The translations under genes and the position numbers were made by a program. The notes beneath the pieces are model-generated. The model was not told where the DNA came from. It worked only from the letters and a program-made list of their open reading frames with translations, and did no database searches. A stretch of 64,000 nt of DNA, taken from positions 81,006,989 to 81,070,988 of the forward strand of contig JAAALK010000082.1 of assembly GCA_019279435.1 (NCBI GenBank), written 5' to 3'. The stretch comes from Zizania palustris (lineage: Eukaryota > Streptophyta > Magnoliopsida > Poales > Poaceae). Below are positions 11,401-20,935 of the stretch, piece after piece (the first letter of the stretch is position 1; each line of letters opens with the position of its first letter).

Positions 11401-13826
11401 CGGACATCTTCCGGAGCCCTTGTCGAATAGGCCGGGCCTTCGGGTTTACAAGCAAGCTGTGCTCAATAATATCCCGATCGACTCCGGTGATATCTTCGTC
11501 AGACCAAGCGAAGACATCCAAATTTTCTTCTACGACCTTTTCCAAGGAAGTTGCAACTTCGGGAGGTAAATCTTTACCAAATTGAAAAGTGTATTCTTTA
11601 CCATCTTTAACAATGACCTTCGTTGCAATCTCTCCTTCGGGACTTGGTCTTGGAAATGACTTCTTCGAAGCTTCGGAGGAGGCTGAAAAAATTTCTCCAT
11701 TATCTTGGACACTGTTTACTTGCCTCGGATCAAGAGGAGGACCATGACCATATTCTGCCCTCCGAGCTATGGCTTGATCTCCGAAGATTGTCAGAACTCC
11801 TGATTGTGTGGGCATCTTCATGCACAAGTAGTTGTGATGCGCCACAGCTCCGAACTGATTCAACATGCCTCGCCCAAAGATGACATTATAAGCATACGGG
11901 GCATCTACCACATCAAAGATAACTTCTTCAGTTCGGGCTAGTAAACCTTCTCCGAAGGTTACTTCCAGGCCTATCTGGCCAAGTGCATCTAGCGGAGGTC
12001 CTGCGAAGCCTTGCAGAGGACGAGCCGCTGGGAGGAGATGCTTCCGGGAAATGCATAACTGATCGAAGGCTTGTACAAATATGATATCTGCCGAGCTACC
12101 TCCGTCAATTAGCACCCTTCGGACTTCTGTCCCTGCAATATCAGCAGTAATAACCAATGGATCTGCATGCGGGAACTTGATACCAGCTGCATCCTCCGCA
12201 GAGAAAGATATTGGAACATGAGACCACTCCGGCATTGCAGCTGCAGATGACGAAGTCCCAATGTGGCCTACTTCTCGAACGTACTCTCTTCGCTGTCTCT
12301 TGGACATGCTTCCGAGGGTACCTCCTCCGGAGATAGGGAGAACTACTCTCTTCCCTCTATCTTGCCCTTCTTCTTGCTTCGGAGGTGGCATAACATTGGC
12401 CACCGGAGGATGCCTTGCAGCATCAAAATTTTCTATCCGCGCCACGGCCTGGACCGGCTCCGAGCGCACTGCTGCTGCTGGACTTCGGTCGGTACTACCT
12501 CGACCCGAAGTTCTCTCCAAGTATTCTCCCCGAAGGGTAAGAATAGCCTTGCAGGTGTCAGTTGCATGGCTTCGATTCTCTCCATGAATACAGCAAAAAA
12601 GGGTCTGGCCCTTGCCAGCCATTTTCCCTGGCGGCCTCCAGCCGCTGGACTTGTTCCCCGCAGACTGTGGAGCTCTTGGTGCAAACTTCTGCGGGGGTGC
12701 AATGTTTAAGACTTCAGAGCGAGGGTGCTTTTGCCCTCTTCTTCTATCATGTTGCACTTCGGAGACTGGTTCTTGCGGCTGAGCCGAAGTCTTCACCTCT
12801 GCTTTAACTTCTGTCAACACTGTCGAAGTAGCAGTAGTCCTCCGAAGCCAACCTTCTTCTGACTTCGAGTACTCCTCGAAGTACGACATCAGCTGTGATA
12901 CCGTGGTGATGCTCTTTCGATGCAGTTTATCTAGAAGGCCTTTATGACTGACGCCTTCCCGAGCCGCATCAACCACTGAAGATGTAGACAGCCCCCGGAT
13001 TTGCGACTTCGTGTGAGCGAAGCGCTTGAAGTACTGTCTCAATGTTTCTCCGGGGAGCTGCTTCACTTGGAAAAGGCTCCCTGTTGACATGGGGGGCACG
13101 AAGGTGCCCTGAAAGTTACTTATGAACTTCCTCTTCAACTGTGACCAGGAAATGATTGATCCTGGCTTTAAAGACCAGAACCATCGCAACGCCACTCCTT
13201 GAAGAGCTAATGGGAAGCACTTCGCCATAGTCTCTGTCTCCGCCGCTAGCCTCAATCGCTAGGGCATAAGAACGCACAAACTCACTGGGATCTTCGTCTC
13301 CAGCATACTTGCAGAGCTTCGAAGTTTTGAACTTCGGATTGAAGCGAATCTTCTGAAGCTCAGGATGCAATGGAGATTCATTGTCGTAAGAAGCGTTCTC
13401 CGGGGCTTCGGGATAATCAAGATCGTCGTCTTCGTGCACTTCGGGGATAGCTGGGGTGGCTTGAGGGCGAAGCCTGTTCGCAGCCTCTTGCCGCCACCTC
13501 GCTACCTCGGCTTGAAGATTGGCCATTTGAGTGGCCATGTCTCCAAGGCTATCTTCATCTCCTCCGGAAGGACCTTCCGGGTCTTGAGAGCTGGTATGAT
13601 CAGTTCGAATCGGAATGGAGGGTGGCAGAGTGGCTCCGGGCGGTCGAAGTGTGGAAGGGGTTGGCGGAGAGGTTTCGTATCCTCGAGGGATAGAAGCCCC
13701 TTGCGGAGTTTGAGGTGGAGGGATAGTCGAAGACCCTCCGACTTCGACTGTGTCAAAGGGTATCTCTCCGGAGATCCGAGAGGACCTCCGAGTGGGATTG
13801 CGAGGTGCGCTCCGCTTAGGAGGCAT
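8431..13826 (-). pseudogene. gag-pol polyprotein of Tat element B, two frameshifts
   Basis: Starts MPPKRSAPRNP just inside the PBS. Order on the minus strand: gag capsid region (about 13230-12950); knuckle with Cys-x2-His-x5-His-x4-Cys spacing near 12555-12600 (CIHGENRSHATDTC); protease LIDGGSSADI near 12090-12120, with DGG where retroviral enzymes have DTG/DSG; RT with YMDD at 10958-10969; RNase H; a second, archaeal-type RNase H beginning YSDGAF near 10095-10110; integrase with CQGCQWMG near 9320-9350, GMDLIGPF near 9240, VDNGTQFD near 9055 and NGAVERANG near 8950. The dual RNase H is typical of the Tat clade. Compared with other copies, two bases are lost at about 13230 (in gag) and one A is added in an A-run at about 10135 (before the second RNase H). 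An intact product would be about 1780-1800 residues. Plus-strand frames inside it are shadows. Confidence 0.93.
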
Positions 13827-13868
13827 GATGCAAGAAGTTGGTAGAGAACGAAGTTTTTTGGACTAGGT

Positions 13869-13886
13869 TCCCCACGGACGGCGCCA
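13869..13886 (-). other. Primer binding site of element B
   Basis: The minus strand reads TGGCGCCGTCCGTGGGGA two bases after the 5' LTR. The first bases (TGGCGCCG) fit the CCA end of plant tRNA-Asp as I know it; later bases match less well. The identical 18-mer occurs in elements D, E and G. Confidence 0.8.
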
Positions 13887-13888
13887 AC

Positions 13889-14383
13889 TGTTGGCGTACA
13901 AGATTACGCTAACAGGTTTCTGTAGAAAAGAAACTAACAAACGAAGTGTTTGCGAAGCAAACTGTTCTAAGCCTCCGAAAGGATAATAGCTTAGAATAGT
14001 TCGAAAGTATGTATTGAATCACTTGTAATCGGTCCTTATTACAGGATGAAATGGGGGGTATTTATAGGCCTAAACATTAAGGAAAAGACCTATTTACCCT
14101 TCTATTACAACCGACATTAAGGAAACTATTCGGTTTCCTTAATAGGGCTAAAATGGTAAAAGACTAATCTAATAGGATAGAAGATAAGTCTTCCATCTTA
14201 GCTGGCAGAAAAGATCCTAAAGGGCTTTGGTTCGAAGACATACTTCGAACTAGTGCCTGTCTTTAAGCTTCGAACCAAGTTCCGAGCATCTTCGAAGAAG
14301 GTCTTCGGTCAATCTTCGAACTAGTTGGCTGTCTTCGTACTGCTTTGGCAATAACCCCGAAGATGAGATATTTTCCCCCAACA
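13889..14383 (-). repeat. 5' LTR of element B, with TATA box
   Basis: TGTTGG...CCAACA ends. On the minus strand a TATA box (TATAAATA, complement of 14059-14066) lies about 317 bases into the LTR, so U3 would be about 350 bases and R plus U5 about 150. Transcription of gag-pol is expected to start here. Confidence 0.93.
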
Positions 14384-14388
14384 TATGT
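14384..14388. repeat. Target site duplication of element B (right), TATGT
   Basis: Repeats the five bases at 2791-2795. Confidence 0.92.
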
Positions 14389-14857
14389 GGTGTGCGGGGG
14401 GTAGGATAGCAATCGGGGTGTGAGAAGTGGCCATGGAAAAGCTGAATATCCTAAACATCACTTCCATTTCAGGCCCTAGTCGATTTGAAAATGTAGCACT
14501 AACGACCTGATCCACTGTAGCGGCTATCTCCTGTCTAATCTCTAAGGGGGATAAAGACGGGAGGGGTGGTGGTGGTACCTTGTTTCCGAAGGGGTCTGAG
14601 ATGGCGATGTCGCGCTTGAAGAAGCATGTGCGAGTTTTTTTGTAGCGCCCGAGCCTAAGGGCATGTAATTCCTTTGTCTTTGCTTTGATCTCGGCCTGAT
14701 CCTCTTCGGGGATGTCCGCGAGAGTTGGGAGGATGATGTTGCGGTTGTCGATCTATGTGTTCATGCCCCCCAGGTCCATCGGTGATATGGGTACTATTGT
14801 CGTAGTCGTAGTAGTCGTGGTCGATGTACCCGCAGCCGATGTAGACGTGCTTGTCAT
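14389..14857 (-). pseudogene. gag pseudogene of element A, N-terminal part
   Basis: The minus-strand frame starts MTSTSTSAAG at 14857, 10 bases inside the PBS. It continues past a TAG after SPMDLGGMNT into RNIILPTLADIPEEDQAE and PLEIRQEIAATVDQVV. It runs to the edge of element B as LPPAHHI and resumes in the same frame beyond B at 2790 (HNRTDGSTG), which shows that one gag was split by the insertion. The Thr-rich start and low-complexity region look disordered; the capsid domain lies in the other half (1147-2790). Confidence 0.75.
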
Positions 14858-14867
14858 GTTGATGTCA

Positions 14868-14885
14868 TCCCTAGCAGAGTCGCCA
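14868..14885 (-). other. Primer binding site of element A
   Basis: The minus strand reads TGGCGACTCTGCTAGGGA seven bases after the LTR end. This is the TGGCGACTC class of PBS used by some plant Gypsy elements and differs from the PBS of the Tat family in this window. I recall it being matched to an arginine tRNA but cannot confirm that here. Confidence 0.7.
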
Positions 14886-14892
14886 AAAAGTG

Positions 14893-16422
14893 TGTTGACA
14901 CGAAAACATGCCCCCACACTCGGGTCCGTTCGACGATCCAAAAATACGCGGATACTTAGGGATAAACCTAAGCATGACGCGGCGCCGACGTCGTGTTCTA
15001 ATAAATCCTTAACAGTTGTAAGGGTAACGGAATCGCTGGGTAATCAAACAGATATTAAGAAATAAAGTTCGATTAGCCGATGTATGAGAAAATAACTAAA
15101 AATAACAAAACCTGAACAAACCGGCCAGAACAGGGCCGATTCTGATCTGTAATAAAATGGCGGTCAAACTGAAGGTATACTCCCTGGTCGGACCAACGAT
15201 GTGAAGTATCGCCGAAGGGGGGCCTCAGGGCTCTGTTGTGAAGTATCGCCGAAGGGGGGCCTCAGCGTTCTGGTGCGAAGGGGTCATTGAAGGTGGCTTC
15301 GGCGTTATGGTGCGAAGTGATCTCTAGGCTATCAGACCGACAGATGGTACCAGATCAGACTGACAGCAAGACTTCGGTCAGACTAGGGCTTCGGCACCGT
15401 GGAGTCCGGTGCGGAGCAGTTTAATGTGGAGGGTTCTCAGCGAAGAGGGCTTCGACGTGATGGTGAAGGGTGCTCCAGCGTGGAGTGGTTCACTGTGAAG
15501 TGGTTCTCGCCGAAGAGGGCTTCGGCGTGATAGCGAAGGGTGTTGAAGACCATGCTGACAATAGCCTGACGGCCCGATGAAGCCCTGTTGGTCGGACCGA
15601 CAGGCTCTGATATGATCACCTAAGGGCTCCGGCGACTTTGTAGATGAATTGCAATCACCCCGAAAATCTTTGGCGATGACTTTGAAGGTAATTCCCCTGC
15701 AAAACAGTAAAAGATCATGTGCAATTTGGCCTAGAGGCCAAACTCCCAATGGTAGTAGAAGAATACCGATAAAACGATAAAAATCCTTTTCGTGGATTAA
15801 ACAGGAGATTAACAGGTGAATCAGCAAGGGTTACCGTTATTTCAACGCGGCGGACGAAGGGCTTACGGCGCAAACCCACAAAGATGGACGTTAATTTTCT
15901 AATTATAGGTCAAGGAAAGTAGATTGGAAGATAAAATAACGATTCAAAGCGATGGCTTTGTGTTGATATGAAAGTGGGGGACCTCGTGAATCGGCCTCAC
16001 CGCTATATTTATAGGGGCTGGTCTCACCTAATTTGAGTAGGATTCGGCCAGGTGGTTAAGATTTGGATAAGAAATCTCACCTAATCTGAGTAGAATTCAG
16101 GTAGGTGGTTGAGATTTGGCTAAGAGATCAAAATAGTCGAATTATCCTAATCTTAATAGGACTCTGCCGGCCGGAGTGGGCCTCCACAGGACTCGCCGAT
16201 TCTAGTCTGTCAGGCCAAAGCCCACAAGCCGCCCAAGGGGCCCACTGGGCTGAAGCCTGCCTGCGAAGCAGGCCTCCGAAGGTGCTGCCGAAGCCCAACA
16301 CGGGACGGGCCTTCGGCACTCCAGGGCTTCGGCCTGTGCCAGAGATGGCATATTTTCGACCCAATTACCAAAATTGATATTTAAATAGTTTCGACCATTA
16401 ATTCCAAATTCAATTGTCAACA
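14893..16422 (-). repeat. 5' LTR of element A, 1530 bp
   Basis: TGTTGACA at the left end and TGTCAACA at the right end form the terminal inverted pair. A TATA-like CTATAAATATAGC (minus strand, about 16003-16015) is present. Inside, a CGAAGGGGGGCCTC block is duplicated near 15193 and 15249, and GCGAAGAGGGCTTCG-type phrases recur at 15430-15540. Confidence 0.85.
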
Positions 16423-17187
16423 CTGTGTTAAGTCGAGTCTGTAAAATGCCCTAAGGGCATTTTGGTCTTTTCCATTTTTATTTTCAGCGTTTGTGTAATT
16501 TACCCTAGGGGTAATTTTTTCCCTTTTAGGCCACAACCCCCTAGGGTTAGGGTTAACTAATCTGCAATTAAACATTAGAGTTCATTTTTCCCTATTTTCA
16601 TGTTTGTGCGCCGCCGCAGTTTTTCCCCCGCCGCCACTGTTCCTTCCCGGTTTTTCCTCCGCCGCCTCTAGTTTTCTCTCAACGCCAGGGTCACCGCAGC
16701 AGGGATTGGTGCATGCGCTAGCTGTGCACACAACAGCACTTGTTTGGCGCACTCGGCAGCATAGCTTCTATCAGGGAGTGGCTCGACGACCAAGGCTGGG
16801 AAAAGCCCCCGCGTGGAGCAGCGCGCGATGCGTCAGCGTAGGCTGTAGCAGCACAACAGCCGAGCGACAGGCAAACACAGCAGCTTCGCTGTCAAAGGCA
16901 AGCGCACGGGATTCAACGCGTGGCTTCACCGGCCAAGAGCAGCAACAATTAATGCATCGGGCTGAAGCGGCTCAGCAAGGCGCCTGCGTGGGTCCAGCTA
17001 CATTTCCTTGTCTTTTTGGCCATCAGCGCTATGCCTCGAATCTATTCGATTTATGTGTGGTGCGAGGATAGCGGCTAGCAAGCTGCTATCTAGCTGCATG
17101 CTGCTGCTTGGCGTGAAAAATTGCAGCCGCTCAGCGCATCGGGGCGCACGGTGCGTGTGATGCAGCAGCAGCTGTGGGAATCACGGG
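16423..17187 (+). repeat. Copia-type LTR remnant, left piece
   Basis: The AGTCGAGTCTGTAAAA phrase, the TTTTGGTCTTTTCCATTTTT segment and the CCCTAGGGTTAGGGTTA segment match the LTRs of element C at about 17610-17760, but the sequence has diverged. It is bounded on the left by the end of element A and on the right by the ACGGG target duplication of element C. With 34913-35492 it makes one old LTR interrupted by two insertions; its first roughly 400 bases would lie left of the window. The open frame 16604-17071 in it is GC-rich LTR sequence with no recognisable domain. Confidence 0.65.
17183..17187. repeat. Target site duplication of element C (left), ACGGG
   Basis: ACGGG directly before the LTR start TGAGGAGCC; repeated at 34908-34912 after the right LTR. 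Confidence 0.85.
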
Positions 17188-18691
17188 TGAGGAGCCATGT
17201 TGAAAATCATGGGCCTCATGGCTCTAGATGTGATGAGTGATTGTCAACGGAAGTCAAAGAGGACATGAATAGAAGAGAAGACATGTTGTGTATGGGCCGC
17301 ATGTGACTCAGGTACACGGGCAGCGAGCGACTATCAGGCTAGCCCAATCTGAGTACATGGGCTAGGAGCAGCAGAGGATCCACTGGTCTGTTGACCGGGA
17401 TTGACTCAGGTACACGGGCGACGAGCGATTGCCGGCCTGAGGGAGCTGCGGAATTGGGCCGGCCCAATCCAGGTACCCGGTGCGAAGATGGTGTACGCTT
17501 TGTTAGTTTCGGCGCAAAACTCACAGCTGATCTCGGATTTGACCGTTCTGAGGTGAAGCCATAGCTGTATTTAGGATTTTACTATTTTTCCTCTAGGCCC
17601 TAGTCTATTAGTCGAGTCTGTAAAAAACCATAAGGGCATTTTGGTCTTTTCCATTTTCTATTTCAGCGTCTGTAAAAACCCTAGGGGTATTTTTGCATTT
17701 TCCCATTTATTGGGCTGCCTATAAAAGGGCACCAATACCCTAGGGTTAGGGTTACCCATTTTCAGAAAACACTTTACCAATTCCAAATTTTGGGTCACTT
17801 TTTCCACCGTGTTCTTCTCTGAGTTTTCCACCGCCGCTGTCGTGTTTTTTTCTCTCCGCCGAGGTCACCGAGCGATTCTTTTCTCTGGCTTTTCTCATCC
17901 ACGTGCCCGCTCAGTTTCTCCACTGAAGCACACAGAAGCTAGCGCTGCTAGCACAGGCTAGCATAGCTAGCTTGGTTGGCGTAGCTGCATGGTCATAGCA
18001 GCAGCCTAGGCATCATGCGCTAGCACCTAGCTTCTGTGGCATCACAGCAGTTCTGTCGGCTTCGGGACGGCAACTGGACCAAGCCATAGTGCATGGAATC
18101 CAGCAGCAGGCATGCGACAGCGCATGAGCAGGCGCGTGAAACCAGCGGAAGCCATGGCGTGACCGAGCGCAACATCCACGAGGACAACCAAGCGCATGCA
18201 AATCGAGGTACGAAGACATTGTAGCATGTTTCTCTTTCACATTTTTATTGTCTAGCATCTGTAGTATTTTGACCAGAATATTAGAGCTCTTTAATTCATC
18301 TATTTCAGTATTGTTTGTCATTTAATCAGAGATAAATACACTGCTCATTTAGTGATTTATTCCTTGTCCGGATTATATGTATTAAAACTTGTGCTACTCA
18401 TTAGGCTTTAAATCTTACTGTTTATTTTTGAGTAGATTTTTGTTGGTCTTGCATGGGATGAAATGTCAATGAGCCATGGATAGTTTTTATGCGCCAGATA
18501 TTTTTGCTATGATTTGATGAAAGTTTTGTGGGGATGTCAGTGATGTTGTGATTTATTTTAGTCTGCCTTTAAGAACTGTGTTGGTGTCTTTTCATTTAGG
18601 ACACCGGTCGTTTTTAGGCTAGACTATTTTCTCCGTTCTAGTTCTGTTTGTTTTCACTAACAATTTTCTAGTCGCTACTTTCGATCCTACA
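17188..18691 (+). repeat. 5' LTR of element C
   Basis: Begins TGAGGAGCC, ends TCCTACA. TATA box TATAAAA at 17720-17726, so transcription should start near 17750. Compared with the 3' LTR it lacks about 70 bases near 18670 and a further short stretch near 17340, which explains its smaller size. Confidence 0.88.
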
Positions 18692-18693
18692 AG

Positions 18694-18705
18694 TGGTATC
18701 AGAGC
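18694..18705 (+). other. Primer binding site of element C
   Basis: TGGTATCAGAGC, the standard match to the 3' end of initiator tRNA-Met used by plant Copia elements, two bases after the LTR. Confidence 0.92.
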
Positions 18706-18756
18706 CTGGTTAGGGTTTTTCCATACCTTAACCGGTTCTAAACCCAGGTAGTGATC

Positions 18757-19460
18757 ATGACTTCTTCTGGAAAGGTCCCATCTCTGGAAGCTTTTGGCTA
18801 TACTTATTGGAAGACTCCCATGTGAGCCTATCTCATGAGCCAGAGCTCGGACATATAGGATGTTTGTGTTCACTTTGCTTTTACCATACTGTCTGTTGTT
18901 GAGCGTACATCCCCCAAGATAATCGCTCGGCATCAGAACAACAACAAAGCGGTGAACATTTTGTTTTCTGGTTTAGGTCCCACTGAGTTTGAGCATGTGA
19001 GCCATCTCAGCACTGCTAGAGAGATCTGGGCTACCCTCTAGGCACAACATGAGGGGACAGTCTAGGTCAAGGCTCAGCTCTATCAGACCTACCGACGTGA
19101 ATATGAAAATTTCACATAGAAGCCGGGTGAATCTGTTGAAGCCTTGTTTGGTCGTATTCAATCGATCATCAACAAGCTTCGGGCCAACAAGGCCGAGGGA
19201 GTTCAGCTGGTCTCAGATAATGAGCGGGCACTCAAGGTTCTTCATACCTTGGACCCTATGATATAGGAGATCAAGTTATCCTCTATCATTGAGAGCACCT
19301 CTTATGATACCTTGACAATTTCAGTATTGTTCAGCAAGCTCAAGGCCATAGAGGTTGATATCGAGTTGAGATCAAATCTCACTGGCTCTAGATCAAAAAC
19401 TCTAGCCCTTGCGACTCCTTCTGCTGACTCCTCTTCTGTGAGCTGTGTTGGGTTCTCCTT
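18757..19460 (+). pseudogene. gag pseudogene of element C, N-terminal part
   Basis: The frame opens with ATG at 18757 (MTSSGKVPSLEAFGY) and reads as a Copia gag (UBN2/Retrotran_gag type): NNNKAVNILFSGLGPTEFEHV, then AREIWATL and KPGESVEALFGRIQSI. At least six in-frame stops are present, several of them TAG where CAG or TGG would fit. It is cut at 19460 by element D and resumes at 26673. The product would have formed the capsid of the virus-like particle. Confidence 0.8.
19456..19460. repeat. Target site duplication of element D (left), TCCTT
   Basis: TCCTT before the LTR start TGTTGGAAC; repeated at 26668-26672. Confidence 0.92.
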
Positions 19461-20518
19461 TGTTGGAACAATTGCGTTAGTTCCAGCAGGTTTTTCTGTG
19501 GTGGAGCGTGATGTGGAGAGTGAACCTCGAAGGGTTCTGACAGAGGGAGAAAAAGGTTTATACTGGTTCAGGCCTCTCCTAGGAGATAACAGCCCTACGT
19601 CCAGTTGTGGTGGATTTGGCATGGTGTGCCCTAGTATGGAGCAATAATTCCAGGGTCTCTTGGCCCCCTGGAGCGTGTGTCTGTTACAAGGGCTTGGCCC
19701 TGCTTTTATAGGCACGCAGGCCTTAAGGAAAAGACCAAAATGCCCTCTACAAGCCCTTAGGCTCATAGGGGTAGACAGGGAAAGAGAGCTAGCTACTATA
19801 CAAAGGTACTTTACAGCTTTACAGCTTTACAGGCGTGTCAGGCTTTGACCAGCCAAACGACATACCAGGGGCGGAGGGGCCCCTGGTATGGCCTATACTT
19901 AGATATTTCTTGAGCCTCGAAGTAGGGGTCGGAGCTCTTATGGCAGAGGCTGCGAAGAGGGCTTCGAAGTGCACCCGAAGGGGGGCTCCGAAGCATGCTC
20001 TGAGTGAGGCTCCGAGCAAGGCTCCGAACAGGGCTCCGAACTGGGGTCTCAGAGCCTTGACCTCGAACTGGGCTCCGAACTGGGGTCTTGGAGCCTGGGC
20101 TTCGAACTAGGCTCCGAACTGGGGTCTCGGAGCCTTGGCTTCGAACAGTCCTGACAGGGTCCGAAGGCTGGCTTGCGGAGCCCCGGAAGGTGGGTTCGAG
20201 GGCTAACTCCGGATATGGTCCGAAGTTTAACCTCGAACCGGGCCCAGAGGCTGGCTTCGGGACTAGCCCGAGGCTTGGCTCCTTGAAGCTTTCAGGGGAT
20301 CCCGCGAGCTTCGCACCGAAGGGCTCCGAAGTACCGTGCTCTGGAGGGCTTCGATGGGGCCCGGGGGCTTCGCACCAGCAGGCTCCGGGACGAACCTTGA
20401 GACATGGGAACAGTCTTGGGGGAGGATATAGGCTTCGACCGTGTTGGGCTCCGGGCCAGAGGCTGTCAGAGGCTGACGTCATTTGGCCCCTGTTCAGGGG
20501 AAACATATTCCCCCAACA
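19461..20518 (-). repeat. 3' LTR of element D
   Basis: TGTTGG at the left, CCCCCAACA at the right. TATA box TATAAAA on the minus strand (19704-19710). Three near-tandem units at about 20029-20150 each contain GGCTCCGA and a diverged TCGGAGCC as an inverted pair. Confidence 0.92.
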
Positions 20519-20529
20519 GTAGCCCCTCG
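20519..20529 (-). other. Polypurine tract of element D
   Basis: Minus strand CGAGGGGCTAC before TGTTGGGGG, identical to that of element B. Confidence 0.75.
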
Positions 20530-20935
20530 CGTGCAGGCCTTCGGGACGAACGGGTGCGCGCGCCCTTAGGACAAATGACCTGCAAAATACAACTTCAGAT
20601 AAAACATGCCTTCAGAGCTTGGACCGAAGGTGACCTCGAAAACTGCAGGAAATAAATGCCTGCGCTAGTTTGTCAGAATGACCTCGGGAGCCCAAACGGC
20701 TCCGCAACGGCTAGAAAGTTACCGTTACCCTGCGCTGGGCCACTTCGCCTTCGCTGGAGGCCCACTCGGCAGTGGGTTCGGCCCACGACTGTTGGAATTC
20801 TTACCGCTCCTATAAATAGGGGTTTACCGCGTGCAGCTTTGGCACGCTCTCATTTGCTTCCTTCTCATTGCCGTACAACCTTCACTCTCTTCTTCCTTCG
20901 CTAGCTTTAGCCCTTCACTCCGAAGCCCTACCGAG
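20530..20935 (+). promoter_or_regulatory. Promoter and leader of the element D antisense gene
   Basis: No open frame of note. A strong plant TATA box (TATAAATA at 20811-20818, in CCTATAAATAGGG) lies 125 bases before the ATG at 20936. The leader is pyrimidine-rich (TTCACTCTCTTCTTCCTTCG at about 20881-20900), as in many plant 5' UTRs. Activity is inferred. Confidence 0.62.

Larger units (their letters stand above)
2796..14383 (-). mobile_element. Element B: Ty3/Gypsy Tat-clade retrotransposon, young, near full length
   Basis: Two LTRs of 495-496 bp (2796-3291 and 13889-14383) flank a 10.6-kb interior and a TATGT target duplication flanks the whole. PBS and PPT place the 5' LTR on the right. 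Reading right to left, the element holds one gag-pol frame (13826-8431), then a repeat-rich spacer, then a five-exon gene on the opposite strand (3770-7505). Two tandem RNase H domains plus an antisense gene point to the Tat clade. By eye the LTRs differ by two substitutions and one single-base indel, so insertion was recent. Even so, gag-pol carries two frameshifts and the antisense gene three lesions. Confidence 0.95.
1..16422 (-). mobile_element. Element A: non-autonomous Ty3/Gypsy element, gag only, split by element B
   Basis: The same long LTR sequence occurs at the window start (ending at 471) and at 14893-16422. A PBS lies just inside the right LTR and a purine tract (on the minus strand) just inside the left one, so the element reads right to left. 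After removing element B, the interior is about 2.8 kb and holds only a broken gag; no protease, RT, RNase H or integrase remnant is visible. It would have needed enzymes from another element. The left LTR is cut by the window edge, so its left target duplication cannot be seen; the right flank begins CTGTG at 16423. The two LTRs differ visibly more than those of the nested element B, as expected for an older host. Confidence 0.85.

Noticed and set aside
8738..11883. Plus-strand open frames of 78-114 codons (for example 8738-8974, 9005-9286, 11241-11585), repeated in E, F and G
   Set aside because: They are shadows of pol on the minus strand. They recur only because the DNA is conserved for pol; none has a promoter, leader or known domain.
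16604..17071. Open frame of 155 codons as a possible host gene
   Set aside because: It lies inside the Copia LTR remnant, has no recognisable domain, and its homologous stretches in the element C LTRs are not open.
17198..17202. LTR of element C starting at TGTTGAAAA (17198 and 33290)
   Set aside because: With that start no target duplication is found and ten bases before it are also shared. Starting at TGAGGAGCC (17188 and 33280) gives ACGGG on both sides and the PPT directly before.
19302..20506. Minus-strand frames in the D LTRs (154 and 222 codons, repeated at 25966-26655)
   Set aside because: They lie within LTR sequence rich in GGCTCCGA repeats and differ in length between the two LTRs; repeat-driven frames without family resemblance.
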